64,000 nucleotides of DNA from Flavobacterium chryseum (GCF_004362015.1 NZ_SNWW01000002.1:186001-250000); one strand, 5' to 3'. Positions 54,058-63,937 are shown, counted from the stretch's first letter. Program-made: numbers and translations. The notes: generated by a model from the sequence alone, not told the origin.

Positions 54058-54930
54058 TTATCCAAGTATTTCTTTTACTTTTTTACCAATTTCAGCTGGT
54101 GAATCAACAACGTGAATTCCGTTGTCTCTCATAATTTGCTTTTTAGCAGCAGCAGTATCATCAGAACCTCCAACAATAGCACCTGCGTGACCCATTGTTC
54201 TACCAGCAGGAGCAGTTTCTCCAGCGATAAAACCAACAACTGGCTTACGGTTACCATCAGCTCTTACCCATTTAGCAGCATCAGCTTCTAATTGACCTCC
54301 AATTTCACCAATCATGATGATAATTTCAGTTTCAGGGTCGTTCATTAATAATTCAACAGCTTCTTTAGTTGTAGTTCCAATAATTGGATCTCCACCAATA
54401 CCAATAGCTGTAGTAATTCCTAAACCTTGTTTTACAACCTGGTCAGCAGCTTCGTAAGTTAAAGTTCCTGATTTAGAAACGATACCAACTGTTCCTTTTT
54501 TGAAAACGAAACCTGGCATAATACCAACTTTAGCTTCACCCGGAGTAATTACTCCCGGACAGTTTGGTCCGATTAATCTAGAATTTCTTTCTTTAACATA
54601 ATTATTTGCTTTAATCATATCTGCTACAGGAATTCCTTCTGTAATAGCAATAATTACTTTGATTCCAGCATCAGCAGCTTCCATAATTGCATCAGCAGCA
54701 AAAGCAGGCGGAACAAAAATGATAGATGTATCAGCTCCAGCTTGATCTACAGCATCTTTTACTGTATTAAAAACCGGACGATCTAAATGGCTAGTCCCTC
54801 CTTTTCCCGGAGTAACACCACCAACAACATTAGTACCATACTCAATCATTTGAGAAGCATGGAAAGTTCCTTCGCTTCCTGTAAATCCTTGAACAATTAT
54901 TTTGGAATCTTTATTAACTAAAACACTCAT
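54058..54930 (-). CDS. sucD: Succinyl-CoA synthetase alpha subunit
   Basis: The 290-residue protein has the CoA-binding Rossmann domain at the N-terminus ([20 protein letters not shown]) and the phosphohistidine in [11 protein letters not shown] near residue 245. It pairs with SucC to make succinate and ATP/GTP in the citric acid cycle; sucC is not in the window, so the subunits are encoded apart, as in other flavobacteria. A -7 box TATTTTTG lies on its strand at 54966-54973. Confidence 0.95.
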   Translation of the reverse strand: MSVLVNKDSKIIVQGFTGSEGTFHASQMIEYGTNVVGGVTPGKGGTSHLDRPVFNTVKDAVDQAGADTSIIFVPPAFAADAIMEAADAGIKVIIAITEGIPVADMIKANNYVKERNSRLIGPNCPGVITPGEAKVGIMPGFVFKKGTVGIVSKSGTLTYEAADQVVKQGLGITTAIGIGGDPIIGTTTKEAVELLMNDPETEIIIMIGEIGGQLEADAAKWVRADGNRKPVVGFIAGETAPAGRTMGHAGAIVGGSDDTAAAKKQIMRDNGIHVVDSPAEIGKKVKEILG

Positions 54931-54965
54931 GATATATATTTTATGTAGTTTTTAAAATTGTGTTG

Positions 54966-54973
54966 CAAAAATA
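54966..54973 (-). promoter_or_regulatory. -7 box upstream of sucD
   Basis: TATTTTTG on the leftward strand fits TAnnTTTG, 35 bp upstream of the start codon. Confidence 0.4.
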
Positions 54974-55014
54974 AGGTTTTGTAATCTATTTTAACGTTTT
55001 TGTCTCCAAAAAAA

Positions 55015-55377
55015 TTAAGAAAATTGACTCATCTGATAACCTCGATATAATTTGTCATCTTTAATTTGCCAAATTGTAGCAAAATGGGCTAACAACATTT
55101 CTTCTCTTGGATTTTCAATCGTTTTTACAAAATGAGAATAACGTATTGAAACTAAATCATCTTCGGCAATAATATGGCTAATTCTTACTTTAGAGCGTAC
55201 ATAAGCACGACTCAATTCATTCGCCATACCTAACATCGAATTATAATCCATCACGATTAATCCTTTGGTACTGTGCCAGTCTAACTTTACATCAGGATGC
55301 AAATAGGTTTTCATGATTTCGCTATCAATTAAGGCATCCGACTTATAAAATTTTTGAACAAATTCTTTTATAGACAT
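55015..55377 (-). CDS. NTF2-like / SnoaL-fold small protein
   Basis: The 120-residue protein has the cone-shaped NTF2-like layout: N-terminal helices (IKEFVQKFYKSDALIDSEIMKTYLHPDVKLDW), then curved strands ending IWQIKDDKLYRGYQMSQ. The family binds small hydrophobic ligands or acts as isomerase or scaffold; no catalytic residues are evident. Its start is 1 bp from the stop of the LpxD-like gene, so it is translated from the same message. Confidence 0.75.
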   Translation of the reverse strand: MSIKEFVQKFYKSDALIDSEIMKTYLHPDVKLDWHSTKGLIVMDYNSMLGMANELSRAYVRSKVRISHIIAEDDLVSIRYSHFVKTIENPREEMLLAHFATIWQIKDDKLYRGYQMSQFS

Positions 55378-55378
55378 A

Positions 55379-56308
55379 TTACTTCAATTTATTTAGAATT
55401 TCAGGAATCTTTTTGATATTGGCTAATTGCTTTAACTTTTCTCTTGATTCTTCAATTGGAGTTCCAAAATAAGATTTTCCGCCTTCAACCGATTTTGTAA
55501 CGCCTGTTTGTCCCATAATAACAGCTTTTGCTCCTATGGTAATGCCACTTGTTGTTCCAACTTGTCCCCAAATCGTAACTTCATCTTCAATAATAACACA
55601 GCCGGCGATACCGGTTTGTGAGGCAATTAAACATTTTTTCCCTATTACAGAATCATGTCCAACATGTACCTGATTATCAATTTTTGTTCCTTCTCCAATT
55701 GTTGTATCGCCTGTAACGCCTTTATCAATAGTACAAAGCGCTCCAATTCCAACATTATCTTCGATTACAACTCTTCCACCAGAAATTAACTGATCAAAAC
55801 CATCCGGACGTTTTTTATAATAAAAAGCATCGGCACCTAAAATAGTTCCAGCGTGAATAATAACATTATCGCCAATTACAGTGTGGTCATAAATAGAAAC
55901 ATTAGAATGTATCAAACAGTTTTTACCAATTTTTACATGATTTCCAATAAAACTATTGGGCTGAATTACAGTTCCTTCCCCAATTTCTGCAGAAGAAGCA
56001 ATTGCCACATTTGCAAATTGAAAAGGTTTAAAATGTTTGGTTAAAGTATTGAAATCTCTGAAAGGATCATCAGAAATTAAAAGTGCTTTACCTTCAGGAC
56101 AATCTACTTTTTTGTTAATTAAAACAATTGTAGCGGCCGATTGTAAAGCTTTGTCATAATATTTTGGGTGATCTACAAAAACTATATCTCCTGGTTCAAC
56201 GACATGTATTTCGTTCATGCCTAAAACCTCAAAGTTTTTGTCGCCAATAAATTCGCAGTTAAGCAAACTTGCAATTTCTTCTAAAGAGTGAACTTTTGGA
56301 AATTTCAT
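55379..56308 (-). CDS. Second LpxD-like UDP-3-O-acyl-glucosamine N-acyltransferase
   Basis: The 309-residue protein has the LpxD layout: an N-terminal uridine-binding domain (FIGDKNFEVLGMNEIHVVEPGDIVFVDHPKYYDKA) and a left-handed beta-helix of hexapeptide repeats. The catalytic His is retained in DNQVHVGHDSVIG. It is shorter than the LpxD at 59330-60373 (347 residues) and diverged, so it may use another acyl chain or sugar. It stands between efp and the NTF2-like gene in the lpx cluster. Confidence 0.8.
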   Translation of the reverse strand: MKFPKVHSLEEIASLLNCEFIGDKNFEVLGMNEIHVVEPGDIVFVDHPKYYDKALQSAATIVLINKKVDCPEGKALLISDDPFRDFNTLTKHFKPFQFANVAIASSAEIGEGTVIQPNSFIGNHVKIGKNCLIHSNVSIYDHTVIGDNVIIHAGTILGADAFYYKKRPDGFDQLISGGRVVIEDNVGIGALCTIDKGVTGDTTIGEGTKIDNQVHVGHDSVIGKKCLIASQTGIAGCVIIEDEVTIWGQVGTTSGITIGAKAVIMGQTGVTKSVEGGKSYFGTPIEESREKLKQLANIKKIPEILNKLK

Positions 56309-56313
56309 ATATA

Positions 56314-56401
56314 TTTAGTTTTTAGTTCAGTTTTCAGTCTCAGTTTTCAATCTATCAACAACTGCTAACTGCGACTGAAAACTGAAAACTTATAAAAACT
56401 A
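56314..56401. repeat. Opposite-polarity 7-nt array pair in the efp spacer
   Basis: TTTAGTT/CAGTTTT-type units (56314-56348) face ACTGAAA-type units (56360-56401), which run into the efp stop codon (56399-56401). The two arrays are roughly reverse complements. Confidence 0.6.
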
Positions 56402-56965
56402 CTCTTTTACACGCTCCATGTAAGAACCTGAAGCTGTATCAATTTTAATTTTATCACCTTCGTTGATGAACAACGGAACGTTTACTGTTGCACCTGTTTC
56501 TACTGTAGCAGATTTAGTTGCATTTGTAGCTGTATTTCCTTTTACTCCTGGCTCAGCATATGTAACTTCAAGAATTACAGAAGATGGCATATCTACAGAT
56601 AAAGGCAAATCAGTTTCAGTATTTACCTGAACCATTACACTTGTTCCTTCTTTCAATAATCCAGGAGCGTCCAAGATATTTTTATTTAAAGAAATTTGCT
56701 CAAAAGATTCTGTATTCATAAAATGAAATTCATCTCCTTCAGCATATAAAAACTGGTAATTATGCGTCTCAACACGCACATCGTCAATTTTATGTCCTGC
56801 AGAAAATGTATTATCTAATACTCTTCCTGTAGTTAAACTTCTCAATTTGGTTCTTACGAAAGCTGGACCTTTTCCAGGTTTTACGTGAAGAAATTCGACT
56901 ATTTTATAAATATCGTGATTAAATTTAATACACAATCCGTTTCTAATATCTGATGTAGATGCCAT
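56399..56965 (-). CDS. efp: Translation elongation factor P
   Basis: The 188-residue protein has the three-domain EF-P layout: KOW-like domain I with the modification loop VKPGKGPAFVRTKL (Lys32), an OB domain II and the C-terminal OB domain III ending GDKIKIDTASGSYMERV. It relieves ribosome stalling at polyproline. No genes for a lysyl or rhamnosyl modification are visible in the window. The gene lies within the lpx cluster. Confidence 0.96.
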   Translation of the reverse strand: MASTSDIRNGLCIKFNHDIYKIVEFLHVKPGKGPAFVRTKLRSLTTGRVLDNTFSAGHKIDDVRVETHNYQFLYAEGDEFHFMNTESFEQISLNKNILDAPGLLKEGTSVMVQVNTETDLPLSVDMPSSVILEVTYAEPGVKGNTATNATKSATVETGATVNVPLFINEGDKIKIDTASGSYMERVKE

Positions 56966-56972
56966 TTTTTTT

Positions 56973-57094
56973 ATTTTAGATTTTAGAATGTAGATTTTAG
57001 ATTCTTGACAAGAATAATTCTACATTATTTTATTAATATGTTTTTAATTTTTGGTTCAGAAATCTAAAATCAGAAATCTAAACTCTAAAATTAA
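56973..57094. repeat. Opposite-polarity 7-nt array pair between lpxA and efp
   Basis: ATTTTAG-type units (56973-57007) face AAATCTA-type units (57060-57094); the latter include the lpxA stop codon (57091-57093). The two are reverse complements and could form a hairpin in the message. Confidence 0.65.
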
Positions 57095-57876
57095 TAGTTT
57101 CCTGAATAACCTTTCATAATTCCTCTTGATGAATTTCTGATAAAATCTAAAATTTCATCTCTCTCAGGAGTAGCTTCCATTTCAGCTTCAATAATACTTA
57201 AAGCTTGCGTTGTATTGTAATTTTTTTGGTACAGAATTCTATAAATTTCCTGAATTTCTCTAATTTTTTCAGTACTAAATCCTCTTCTTCTTAAACCTAC
57301 AGAGTTGATACCTACGTATGATAACGGCTCTTTTGCAGCTTTTGTATAAGGCGGAACATCTTTTCTAACCAAAGATCCGCCAGAAATCATAGCATGATCT
57401 CCAATATGAATAAATTGGTGAATTGCTGCTAAACCTCCAATTACGGCGTGGTTTCCAACTACTACGTGACCTGCCAATGCAACTCCGTTTACGATAATGG
57501 CATTATTTCCAATTTCGCAATCGTGTGCAATGTGTGCATAAGCCATAACCAGACAATTATTTCCTAAAATGGTTTGCCCGGAAGCAACTGTACCTCTATT
57601 TATAGTAACACATTCTCTAATCGTACAATTGTCTCCAATTATAGCAAGAGAATCTTCTCCTCCAAATTTTAAATCTTGTGGAACGGCTGAAATAACAGCT
57701 CCCGGAAAAATATTGCAATTTTTGCCAATTCGGGCGCCTTCCATAATGGTTACATTTGAACCAATCCAAGTACCATCACCAATAACAACATTATTGTGAA
57801 TTGTTGTAAAAGGTTCAATTACAACATTTTTAGCGATTTTGGCGCCAGGATGAACATATGCTAATGGTTGATTCAT
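57091..57876 (-). CDS. lpxA: UDP-N-acetylglucosamine acyltransferase LpxA
   Basis: The 261-residue hexapeptide-repeat enzyme has the catalytic His in AYAHIAHDCEIGNN and the C-terminal helical part (VGLRRRGFSTEKIREIQEIYRILY). It performs the first step of lipid A synthesis, O-acylation of UDP-GlcNAc. The start ATG at 57876 opens MNQPLAYVHPGAKIA, typical of LpxA. It follows lpxC-fabZ by 72 bp. Confidence 0.95.
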   Translation of the reverse strand: MNQPLAYVHPGAKIAKNVVIEPFTTIHNNVVIGDGTWIGSNVTIMEGARIGKNCNIFPGAVISAVPQDLKFGGEDSLAIIGDNCTIRECVTINRGTVASGQTILGNNCLVMAYAHIAHDCEIGNNAIIVNGVALAGHVVVGNHAVIGGLAAIHQFIHIGDHAMISGGSLVRKDVPPYTKAAKEPLSYVGINSVGLRRRGFSTEKIREIQEIYRILYQKNYNTTQALSIIEAEMEATPERDEILDFIRNSSRGIMKGYSGNY

Positions 57877-57948
57877 CTGTAAGTTTTATATTTTAAATTA
57901 AAATAGTCTAATTTGGGCAACAAACGTAAACAATAAATTTGATTAAAA

Positions 57949-59337
57949 TTATTGTTTTCTAACAATTTGAGCCATTAATTCTGCCTCGGTAACTAATTTA
58001 CCATTTGCGTATGCATTTGCCTGCATATGACAAATTCCTCGTCTGATAGGAGAAATCAATTCGCATTTGAAAATTAATGTGTCACCCGGCAATACTTTAT
58101 GTTTAAATTTAACATTATCTATTTTCATAAAGTAAGTTAAATAATTTTCAGGATCCGGAACTGTGCTTAAAACCAAAATTCCACCTGTTTGTGCCATTGC
58201 TTCAACAATTAAAACACCCGGCATTACAGGAGCTTCAGGAAAATGTCCTACGAAGAAATTCTCATTCATCGTTACATTTTTCAAACCAACAACATGACGA
58301 TCAGACATTTCAATGATTCTGTCAATCAATAAAAATGGAGGTCTGTGTGGCAGCATTGCCATGATTTTATGAATATCCATCAATGGTTCCTGATTCAAAT
58401 CGTAAACCGGAACATGATTTCTTTGTTCTATTTTAATGATTTTTGCCAGTTTTTTTGCAAATTGAGTATTTACGTAATGACCTGGTTTATTTGCAATGAT
58501 TTTCCCTTGAATGCGAACTCCAATGAGAGATAAATCTCCAATAACATCAAGCAATTTGTGTCTTGCCGCTTCGTTTGGGTAATGTAAAGTAAGGTTATCT
58601 AAAACTCCATTTGGTTTTACAGAAATCTCTTCTTTACCAAAAGCTTTCTTTAAATTAGCCATTGTAGATTCAGAAATTTCTTTGTCTACATAAACAATAG
58701 CATTATTTAAATCTCCACCTTTAATTAATCCATTTTCTAGTAAAGATTCCAGTTCATGCAAAAAACTAAAAGTTCTCGAGTTTGCAATTTCAGCTTTAAA
58801 ATCAGAAATACTTTTAAGGGTAGCGTTTTGTGTGCCTAAAACTTTTGTACCAAAATCTACCATTGTAGTTACTTGATAATCATCGCTTGGCATTACCAGA
58901 ATTTCGCTTCCGGTTGCTTCATCTGTAAACGAAATAACTTCTTTTACAACATAAACATTACGGTTTGCATCTTGTTCTTCAATTCCGGCTTTTTCAATTG
59001 CTTCAACAAAATATTTTGATGAACCATCCATAATAGGAAGTTCAGAGGCATTCAATTCAATAATAATATTATCCAAATCACAACCAACAACTGCAGCTAA
59101 AACGTGTTCCGGAGTTTGTATTTTTACACCTAATTTTTCTAAATTAGTTCCTCTCTGAGTATTAACGACGTAATTAGCATCAGCTTCAATCACTGGCTGA
59201 CCTTGCAAATCAACTCTAACAAAAGTGAAACCATTATCTATTGGAGCAGGTTTAAAAGTCATTGTAACTTCTTTTCCAGTGTGTAATCCAACTCCTGTTA
59301 GTGAAATTTCATTTTTGATGGTCTTCTGTTTAACCAT
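57949..59337 (-). CDS. lpxC-fabZ: Fused LpxC deacetylase / FabZ dehydratase
   Basis: The protein of about 462 residues joins LpxC (1-310) to FabZ (about 320-462). LpxC zinc ligands are visible in [11 protein letters not shown] and in [11 protein letters not shown], with the catalytic His in [10 protein letters not shown]. FabZ has [13 protein letters not shown] and [20 protein letters not shown]. LpxC commits the cell to lipid A; FabZ makes unsaturated acyl-ACP. The start ATG is at 59337 (or 59346), overlapping the lpxD end, so translation is coupled. The fusion is common in Bacteroidota. Confidence 0.95.
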   Translation of the reverse strand: MVKQKTIKNEISLTGVGLHTGKEVTMTFKPAPIDNGFTFVRVDLQGQPVIEADANYVVNTQRGTNLEKLGVKIQTPEHVLAAVVGCDLDNIIIELNASELPIMDGSSKYFVEAIEKAGIEEQDANRNVYVVKEVISFTDEATGSEILVMPSDDYQVTTMVDFGTKVLGTQNATLKSISDFKAEIANSRTFSFLHELESLLENGLIKGGDLNNAIVYVDKEISESTMANLKKAFGKEEISVKPNGVLDNLTLHYPNEAARHKLLDVIGDLSLIGVRIQGKIIANKPGHYVNTQFAKKLAKIIKIEQRNHVPVYDLNQEPLMDIHKIMAMLPHRPPFLLIDRIIEMSDRHVVGLKNVTMNENFFVGHFPEAPVMPGVLIVEAMAQTGGILVLSTVPDPENYLTYFMKIDNVKFKHKVLPGDTLIFKCELISPIRRGICHMQANAYANGKLVTEAELMAQIVRKQ

Positions 59338-60373
59338 TATTTCCATTTTTTGGGTTTATTATTTGTTTCTTTAATTCTTCCACTTCGGCTACAATTTTAG
59401 GTAGGTTTTTGAAATGAACATATGATTTATTAAAATCACTGTATCCTAATGATGGTGATCCTTGTAAAATTTCATCATCTTTAATGTTTCTTGCCACTCC
59501 TGACTGTGCCTGAAGCCTAACATTATTACCTATAACTAAATGGCCTGCGATACCAACCTGCCCGCCAATCATACAGTTTTCGCCAATTTTTGTAGAACCT
59601 GCAACGCCTGATTGAGCAGCGATTACAGTGTTTTTGCCAATTTCTACATTATGTGCTATCTGAATTTGATTGTCTAATTTGACTCCTTTTCTTATAATGG
59701 TAGAACCAAGAGTTGCTCTGTCTATTGTCGTATTTGCACCAATATCGACGTTATCTTCAATGATTACATTTCCTATTTGTGGTACTTTACTGTAAACTCC
59801 TTCTTCATTTGGTACAAAACCAAAACCATCTGCACCTATAATAGTTCCTGAATGAATAGTGCAATTGTTTCCTATTATGGTTTCAGAATATATTTTAGCG
59901 CCTGCAAAAATATATACATTATCGCCAATAACAACATTATCACCAATAAAAGTGTTAGGATATATTTTTACATTATTACCTAAAATCACATTTTGTCCAA
60001 CATAACTAAAGCTTCCCAAATATAAATTTTCTCCATATTTAGTTCCTTCAGATATAAAAGAGTGTGCTTCTATTCCGTTTTTATTTAATTTTACCTGATT
60101 GTAAAACTGTAAAAGTTTAGAAAAAGATGCATACGCATCTTCTACTTTTATCAAAGTTGTAGTGATTTCTGCTTCTGGTACAAAGCTGTCATTAACAATG
60201 GTAACTGTTGCCTTTGTGCTATATATGTAGTTGATATATTTCGGATTAGCCAAAAAAGTAAGTGAGCCTTCCTCACCTTCTTCGATCTTAGATAAGCGAG
60301 AAACTTCTGCATTGGGATTCCCAACAACTTCTCCTTCTAAAATCCCTGCTATTTGTTCTGCTGTAAATTTCAT
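59330..60373 (-). CDS. lpxD: UDP-3-O-acyl-glucosamine N-acyltransferase LpxD
   Basis: The 347-residue enzyme has the N-terminal uridine-binding domain ([18 protein letters not shown]), a hexapeptide-repeat barrel and the catalytic His in [15 protein letters not shown] with the second His in [12 protein letters not shown]. It carries out the third step of lipid A synthesis. It is the first gene of the lpxD-lpxC/fabZ-lpxA-efp set. Overlap with lpxC is 8 bp. Confidence 0.95.
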   Translation of the reverse strand: MKFTAEQIAGILEGEVVGNPNAEVSRLSKIEEGEEGSLTFLANPKYINYIYSTKATVTIVNDSFVPEAEITTTLIKVEDAYASFSKLLQFYNQVKLNKNGIEAHSFISEGTKYGENLYLGSFSYVGQNVILGNNVKIYPNTFIGDNVVIGDNVYIFAGAKIYSETIIGNNCTIHSGTIIGADGFGFVPNEEGVYSKVPQIGNVIIEDNVDIGANTTIDRATLGSTIIRKGVKLDNQIQIAHNVEIGKNTVIAAQSGVAGSTKIGENCMIGGQVGIAGHLVIGNNVRLQAQSGVARNIKDDEILQGSPSLGYSDFNKSYVHFKNLPKIVAEVEELKKQIINPKNGNNG

Positions 60374-60412
60374 TGCGACAAAAATATAAAAAATAGATTT
60401 TAAATGTTAATT

Positions 60413-61642
60413 TTATATAAGTTGTTTTGGAAAACAGATATAATATTTTGTCACCAATTTAGATAACGATTTCAAATTCAGTTGATCAGATGCTTCAACA
60501 ACATCCTCAATTGTTTTATCTTTTTTCAAAATTCTTATGGGTTCAGCCTCTTTACTGTATGCCTGGTTTTTAATTTTTCCTCTAAAAATAAAATATCCTG
60601 CTTCTAATTGCGTGATATGGTGTTCGCTGGCAAATTGTTCTTTTAACAATTGCGATTCCTCCATCGGAATTTTTTCTGCACTGAGCTTAATTTTCAATAA
60701 ATCTCTGTTAATGATCATTTTACTCAATGTAGAAAGTATAAAATCATCTTGTTTTTGCCATGCTTTTAAAGCGCTAATGATATCAAAATCATCTAATTGC
60801 GAAAACAAATCGAGTTTTTCGGCATCAAAACTTTCTAATGTTATTTTATTTTGCATAAAAAACAAAAGAGGTTCGCTGCAAGGCAAAGACACACCTTTTA
60901 AGGTTAATTCTTTGGCTCTTTTTAAAGCTTTCATCAAAATTAATTCGGCTACCAAGCTGGTTTTATGCAAATAGGCCTGCCAATACATCAATCGTCTTGA
61001 GAGCAGGAATTTTTCAACAGAATAAATCCCTTTTTCTTCAATAACCAAAACACCATCAACCACATTCATCATCTGAATTAATCGTTCAGAATTGACGTTT
61101 CCTTCTGCAACTCCGGTATAAAAACTATCTCGTTTCAGGTAATCCATTCTATCCATATCTAATTGACTAGAAATCAATTGCAGCATGAATTTTCTATGAT
61201 AATCACCTTTAAAAACCTGAATTGCCAAACTCAGTCTTCCATCAAACTCATCATTTAACTGGTTCATAAACAACAATGAAATAGCTTCATGATTTACATC
61301 TTCAACAATACTTTTTTCCATAGCATGCGAAAAAGGTCCGTGGCCAATATCATGCAGTAAAATGGCTATTAATAAAGCATTTTCTTCTTTAGCCGAAATA
61401 GCAACTCCCTTAAAACGAAGTGTTTCGATAGCTTTTTGCATTAAATGCATACACCCTAAAGCATGATGAAAACGCGTATGATTCGCACCCGGATACACCA
61501 AATACGATAATCCCATTTGAGAAATACGGCGCAAACGCTGAAAATACGGATGCTGAATTAAGTCGTAAATAAGCTCGTTTGGGATGGAAATGAACCCGTA
61601 AATGGGATCGTTAAATATTTTTAATTTATTTATATGGGTCAC
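60413..61642 (-). CDS. HD domain phosphohydrolase (SAMHD1/dGTPase-like)
   Basis: The 409-residue protein has the HD metal site: HTRFHHALGCMHL, then LLHDIGHGPFSHAMEKS near residue 95, then QLDMDRMDYLKRDSFYTG. This is the arrangement of SAMHD1/Dgt-type deoxynucleotide triphosphohydrolases, but the nucleotide specificity cannot be fixed. No signal or membrane segment is present. It lies upstream of lpxD on the same strand (39-bp gap) and is divergent from porX. Confidence 0.85.
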   Translation of the reverse strand: MTHINKLKIFNDPIYGFISIPNELIYDLIQHPYFQRLRRISQMGLSYLVYPGANHTRFHHALGCMHLMQKAIETLRFKGVAISAKEENALLIAILLHDIGHGPFSHAMEKSIVEDVNHEAISLLFMNQLNDEFDGRLSLAIQVFKGDYHRKFMLQLISSQLDMDRMDYLKRDSFYTGVAEGNVNSERLIQMMNVVDGVLVIEEKGIYSVEKFLLSRRLMYWQAYLHKTSLVAELILMKALKRAKELTLKGVSLPCSEPLLFFMQNKITLESFDAEKLDLFSQLDDFDIISALKAWQKQDDFILSTLSKMIINRDLLKIKLSAEKIPMEESQLLKEQFASEHHITQLEAGYFIFRGKIKNQAYSKEAEPIRILKKDKTIEDVVEASDQLNLKSLSKLVTKYYICFPKQLI

Positions 61643-61863
61643 TATAGAGTTCTTTTTTAGGTCAACAAATATAAGGAAATAACTATAAAGAGATTTTAGT
61701 TTTTACTTTAATATTAGCATTTTACACGAAGTAAATGTTAAAAGATAATACAGTCAAAATTGTTTTATAAATAAAAACTCCATTTCTTATTCTGAATTTT
61801 ATACTATTTTTAATACTTTTTAAGTTCTATACTTCTAAATTGCATTAAAATTAAATTTGTTTT

Positions 61864-63417
61864 ATGGATAAGATAAAAATACTTTGGGTTGATGATGAAA
61901 TCGACCTTTTAAAGCCCCATATATTATTTCTGGAAAAGAAAAACTACGCTGTAACGACTTGTAATAATGGTTTAGATGCGATAACATTATTTGAAGAAGA
62001 CAATTTTGATATTGTTTTTCTGGATGAAAATATGCCCGGGATGAGCGGATTGGAAACACTTTCGGACATGAAAGAGAAAAAATCAGCGACTCCGATGATT
62101 ATGATTACCAAAAGTGAGGAAGAATATATAATGGAAGAAGCCATTGGTTCTAAAATCGCTGATTATTTGATAAAACCGGTAAATCCGAATCAGATTTTAT
62201 TGAGTTTAAAGAAAAATCTGGATCATTCGAGGTTAATTTCTGAAAAAACGACTTTAGATTACCAAAAGGAATTTCGCAAAATTTCGATGGAAATGGCAAT
62301 GGTCAACTCCTATGAAGATTGGGTGGAACTCTATAAAAAATTGATTTTTTGGGAATTAGAACTTGAAAATATCAATGATCAGGGAATGATTGAAATACTC
62401 GAATCGCAAAAGGTAGAAGCCAATTCGCAATTCGGAAAATATATCGAAAGAAATTACGAAGACTGGTTTGCACCAAAAGCAGATAAACCTATTCAATCGC
62501 ACAATTTATTTAAGGAATTGGTAGTTCCGGAAATCAAAAAGAAAGACAAACCTGTTTTATTTGTTGTGATTGATAATTTACGTTACGATCAATGGAAATC
62601 TTTTGAAACCGTTGTCGCCAATTATTATAAATTAGAAAAAGAAGTTCCTTACTTTTCGATTCTTCCAACGGCTACACAATACGCCAGAAATGCTATTTTC
62701 TCTGGTTTATTGCCAACTGAAATGGAAAAACAATTTCCGCAATATTGGAAAAACGATGTTGAAGATGGGGGAAAAAACCTTTATGAAGCTGAATTTCTAT
62801 CAGCGCAATTAAAACGTTTAGGTCTAAATCTTAAAGAAGATTATTTTAAAATTACCAACTATGCCGGAGGTAAAAAACTAGCTGAAAACTTCAAAGCTTT
62901 AAAGGGCAATGATTTAGTAACCGTTGTATATAATTTTGTAGACATGTTGTCGCACGCCAAAACAGAAATGGACGTTGTAAAAGAGTTGGCCTCAGACGAT
63001 AAAGCATATCGTTCGCTAACATTAAGCTGGTTTAAAAATTCGCCATTACTGGAAATTATTCAACAAGCCCAACTTTTAGGTTTCAAATTAATCCTGACTA
63101 CAGATCACGGAACGATTAATGTGAAAAACCCGTCTAAAGTTGTTGGAGATAAAAATACAAGTTTAAATTTACGCTACAAAACAGGACGTAGTTTAACCTA
63201 TGAGCAAAAAGATGTTTACGTGGTAAAAGAGCCTAAAACAATCGGTTTGCCTGCCATTAACATGAGCAGTTCGTTTATTTTTGCTAAAAATGATTTGTTT
63301 TTAGCCTATGTAAACAACTACAATCATTATGTAAGTTATTATAAAAATACATATCAACACGGTGGTATTTCATTAGAAGAAATGATTATTCCGTTTTTGG
63401 TATTTAATCCAAAATAA
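61864..63417 (+). CDS. porX: PorX: response regulator with PglZ phosphodiesterase domain
   Basis: The 517-residue protein has a receiver domain with acidic residues VDDE (9-12) and phospho-acceptor Asp54 in FLDENMPGMSG, then a helical linker and a C-terminal alkaline-phosphatase-fold PglZ domain. Its metal and nucleophile motifs are VLFVVIDNLRYDQW, TATQYARNAIFSG and TTDHGTINVKNP. PorX controls type IX secretion gene expression and gliding in Bacteroidota, and in Porphyromonas the PglZ domain cleaves oligonucleotides. It fits the T9SS cargo genes in the window. A TAAATTTG lies only 4 bp before the ATG. Confidence 0.94.
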   Translation: MDKIKILWVDDEIDLLKPHILFLEKKNYAVTTCNNGLDAITLFEEDNFDIVFLDENMPGMSGLETLSDMKEKKSATPMIMITKSEEEYIMEEAIGSKIADYLIKPVNPNQILLSLKKNLDHSRLISEKTTLDYQKEFRKISMEMAMVNSYEDWVELYKKLIFWELELENINDQGMIEILESQKVEANSQFGKYIERNYEDWFAPKADKPIQSHNLFKELVVPEIKKKDKPVLFVVIDNLRYDQWKSFETVVANYYKLEKEVPYFSILPTATQYARNAIFSGLLPTEMEKQFPQYWKNDVEDGGKNLYEAEFLSAQLKRLGLNLKEDYFKITNYAGGKKLAENFKALKGNDLVTVVYNFVDMLSHAKTEMDVVKELASDDKAYRSLTLSWFKNSPLLEIIQQAQLLGFKLILTTDHGTINVKNPSKVVGDKNTSLNLRYKTGRSLTYEQKDVYVVKEPKTIGLPAINMSSSFIFAKNDLFLAYVNNYNHYVSYYKNTYQHGGISLEEMIIPFLVFNPK

Positions 63418-63425
63418 AATATATC

Positions 63426-63515
63426 GCCACGAATTTCACGAATTTGCACTAATTTATTTTTAATAATCTATTAGAAATACAAATTTAATTCGTGAAAATT
63501 AGCGAAATTCGTGGC
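63426..63515. repeat. Inverted repeat with GCCACGAATTTCAC arms
   Basis: The left arm starts GCCACGAATTTCACGAATT at 63426 and the right arm ends GAAATTCGTGGC at 63515, with internal copies of ACGAATT. It fills the porX-tsaE spacer. A related left arm is at 18822-18840. Confidence 0.6.
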
Positions 63516-63529
63516 AAAAAAAATAGAAC

Positions 63530-63937
63530 ATGAATATCGTTTTTTCATTAGATCAAATTCAGGAAGTAGCAGAAAAAATTATAGCATCCAATCCAAAAAA
63601 AATCATTCTTTTTAATGGAGAAATGGGTGTTGGAAAAACTACTTTAATCAAGCAATTATGCAAAAATTTAGGCGTTGAAGATGCGACAAGCAGTCCAACA
63701 TTTTCTTTGGTTAATGAATATTATACCAATAAAAATGAAATCGTTTATCATTTTGATTTTTACCGCTTAAATAAAGAAACTGAAGCGCTTGACATGGGAG
63801 TTGATGATTATTTGTATTCCGGAAATTGGTGTTTTATTGAATGGTCTGAAAAAATCGAAAATCTGCTTCCTGAAGAAACTTCAAAAATCAATATTGAGTT
63901 ACTGGCAGATGGGAAAAGAAAATTAGAACTAATTTAA
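63530..63937 (+). CDS. tsaE: tRNA threonylcarbamoyladenosine synthesis ATPase TsaE
   Basis: The 135-residue ATPase has the Walker A GEMGVGKTTL (residues 31-40) followed by SSPTFSLVNEYY and the Walker-B-like HFDFYRL, ending in FIEWSEKIENLLP. It works with TsaB and TsaD to add threonylcarbamoyl to A37 of tRNA. The length matches the family. The partners are not in the window. Confidence 0.95.
   Translation: MNIVFSLDQIQEVAEKIIASNPKKIILFNGEMGVGKTTLIKQLCKNLGVEDATSSPTFSLVNEYYTNKNEIVYHFDFYRLNKETEALDMGVDDYLYSGNWCFIEWSEKIENLLPEETSKINIELLADGKRKLELI

Noticed and set aside
61852..61859. TAAATTTG as a standard porX promoter
   Set aside because: It lies only 4 bp before the ATG and has no TTG at the right distance; a leaderless transcript would be required, so it is only mentioned.
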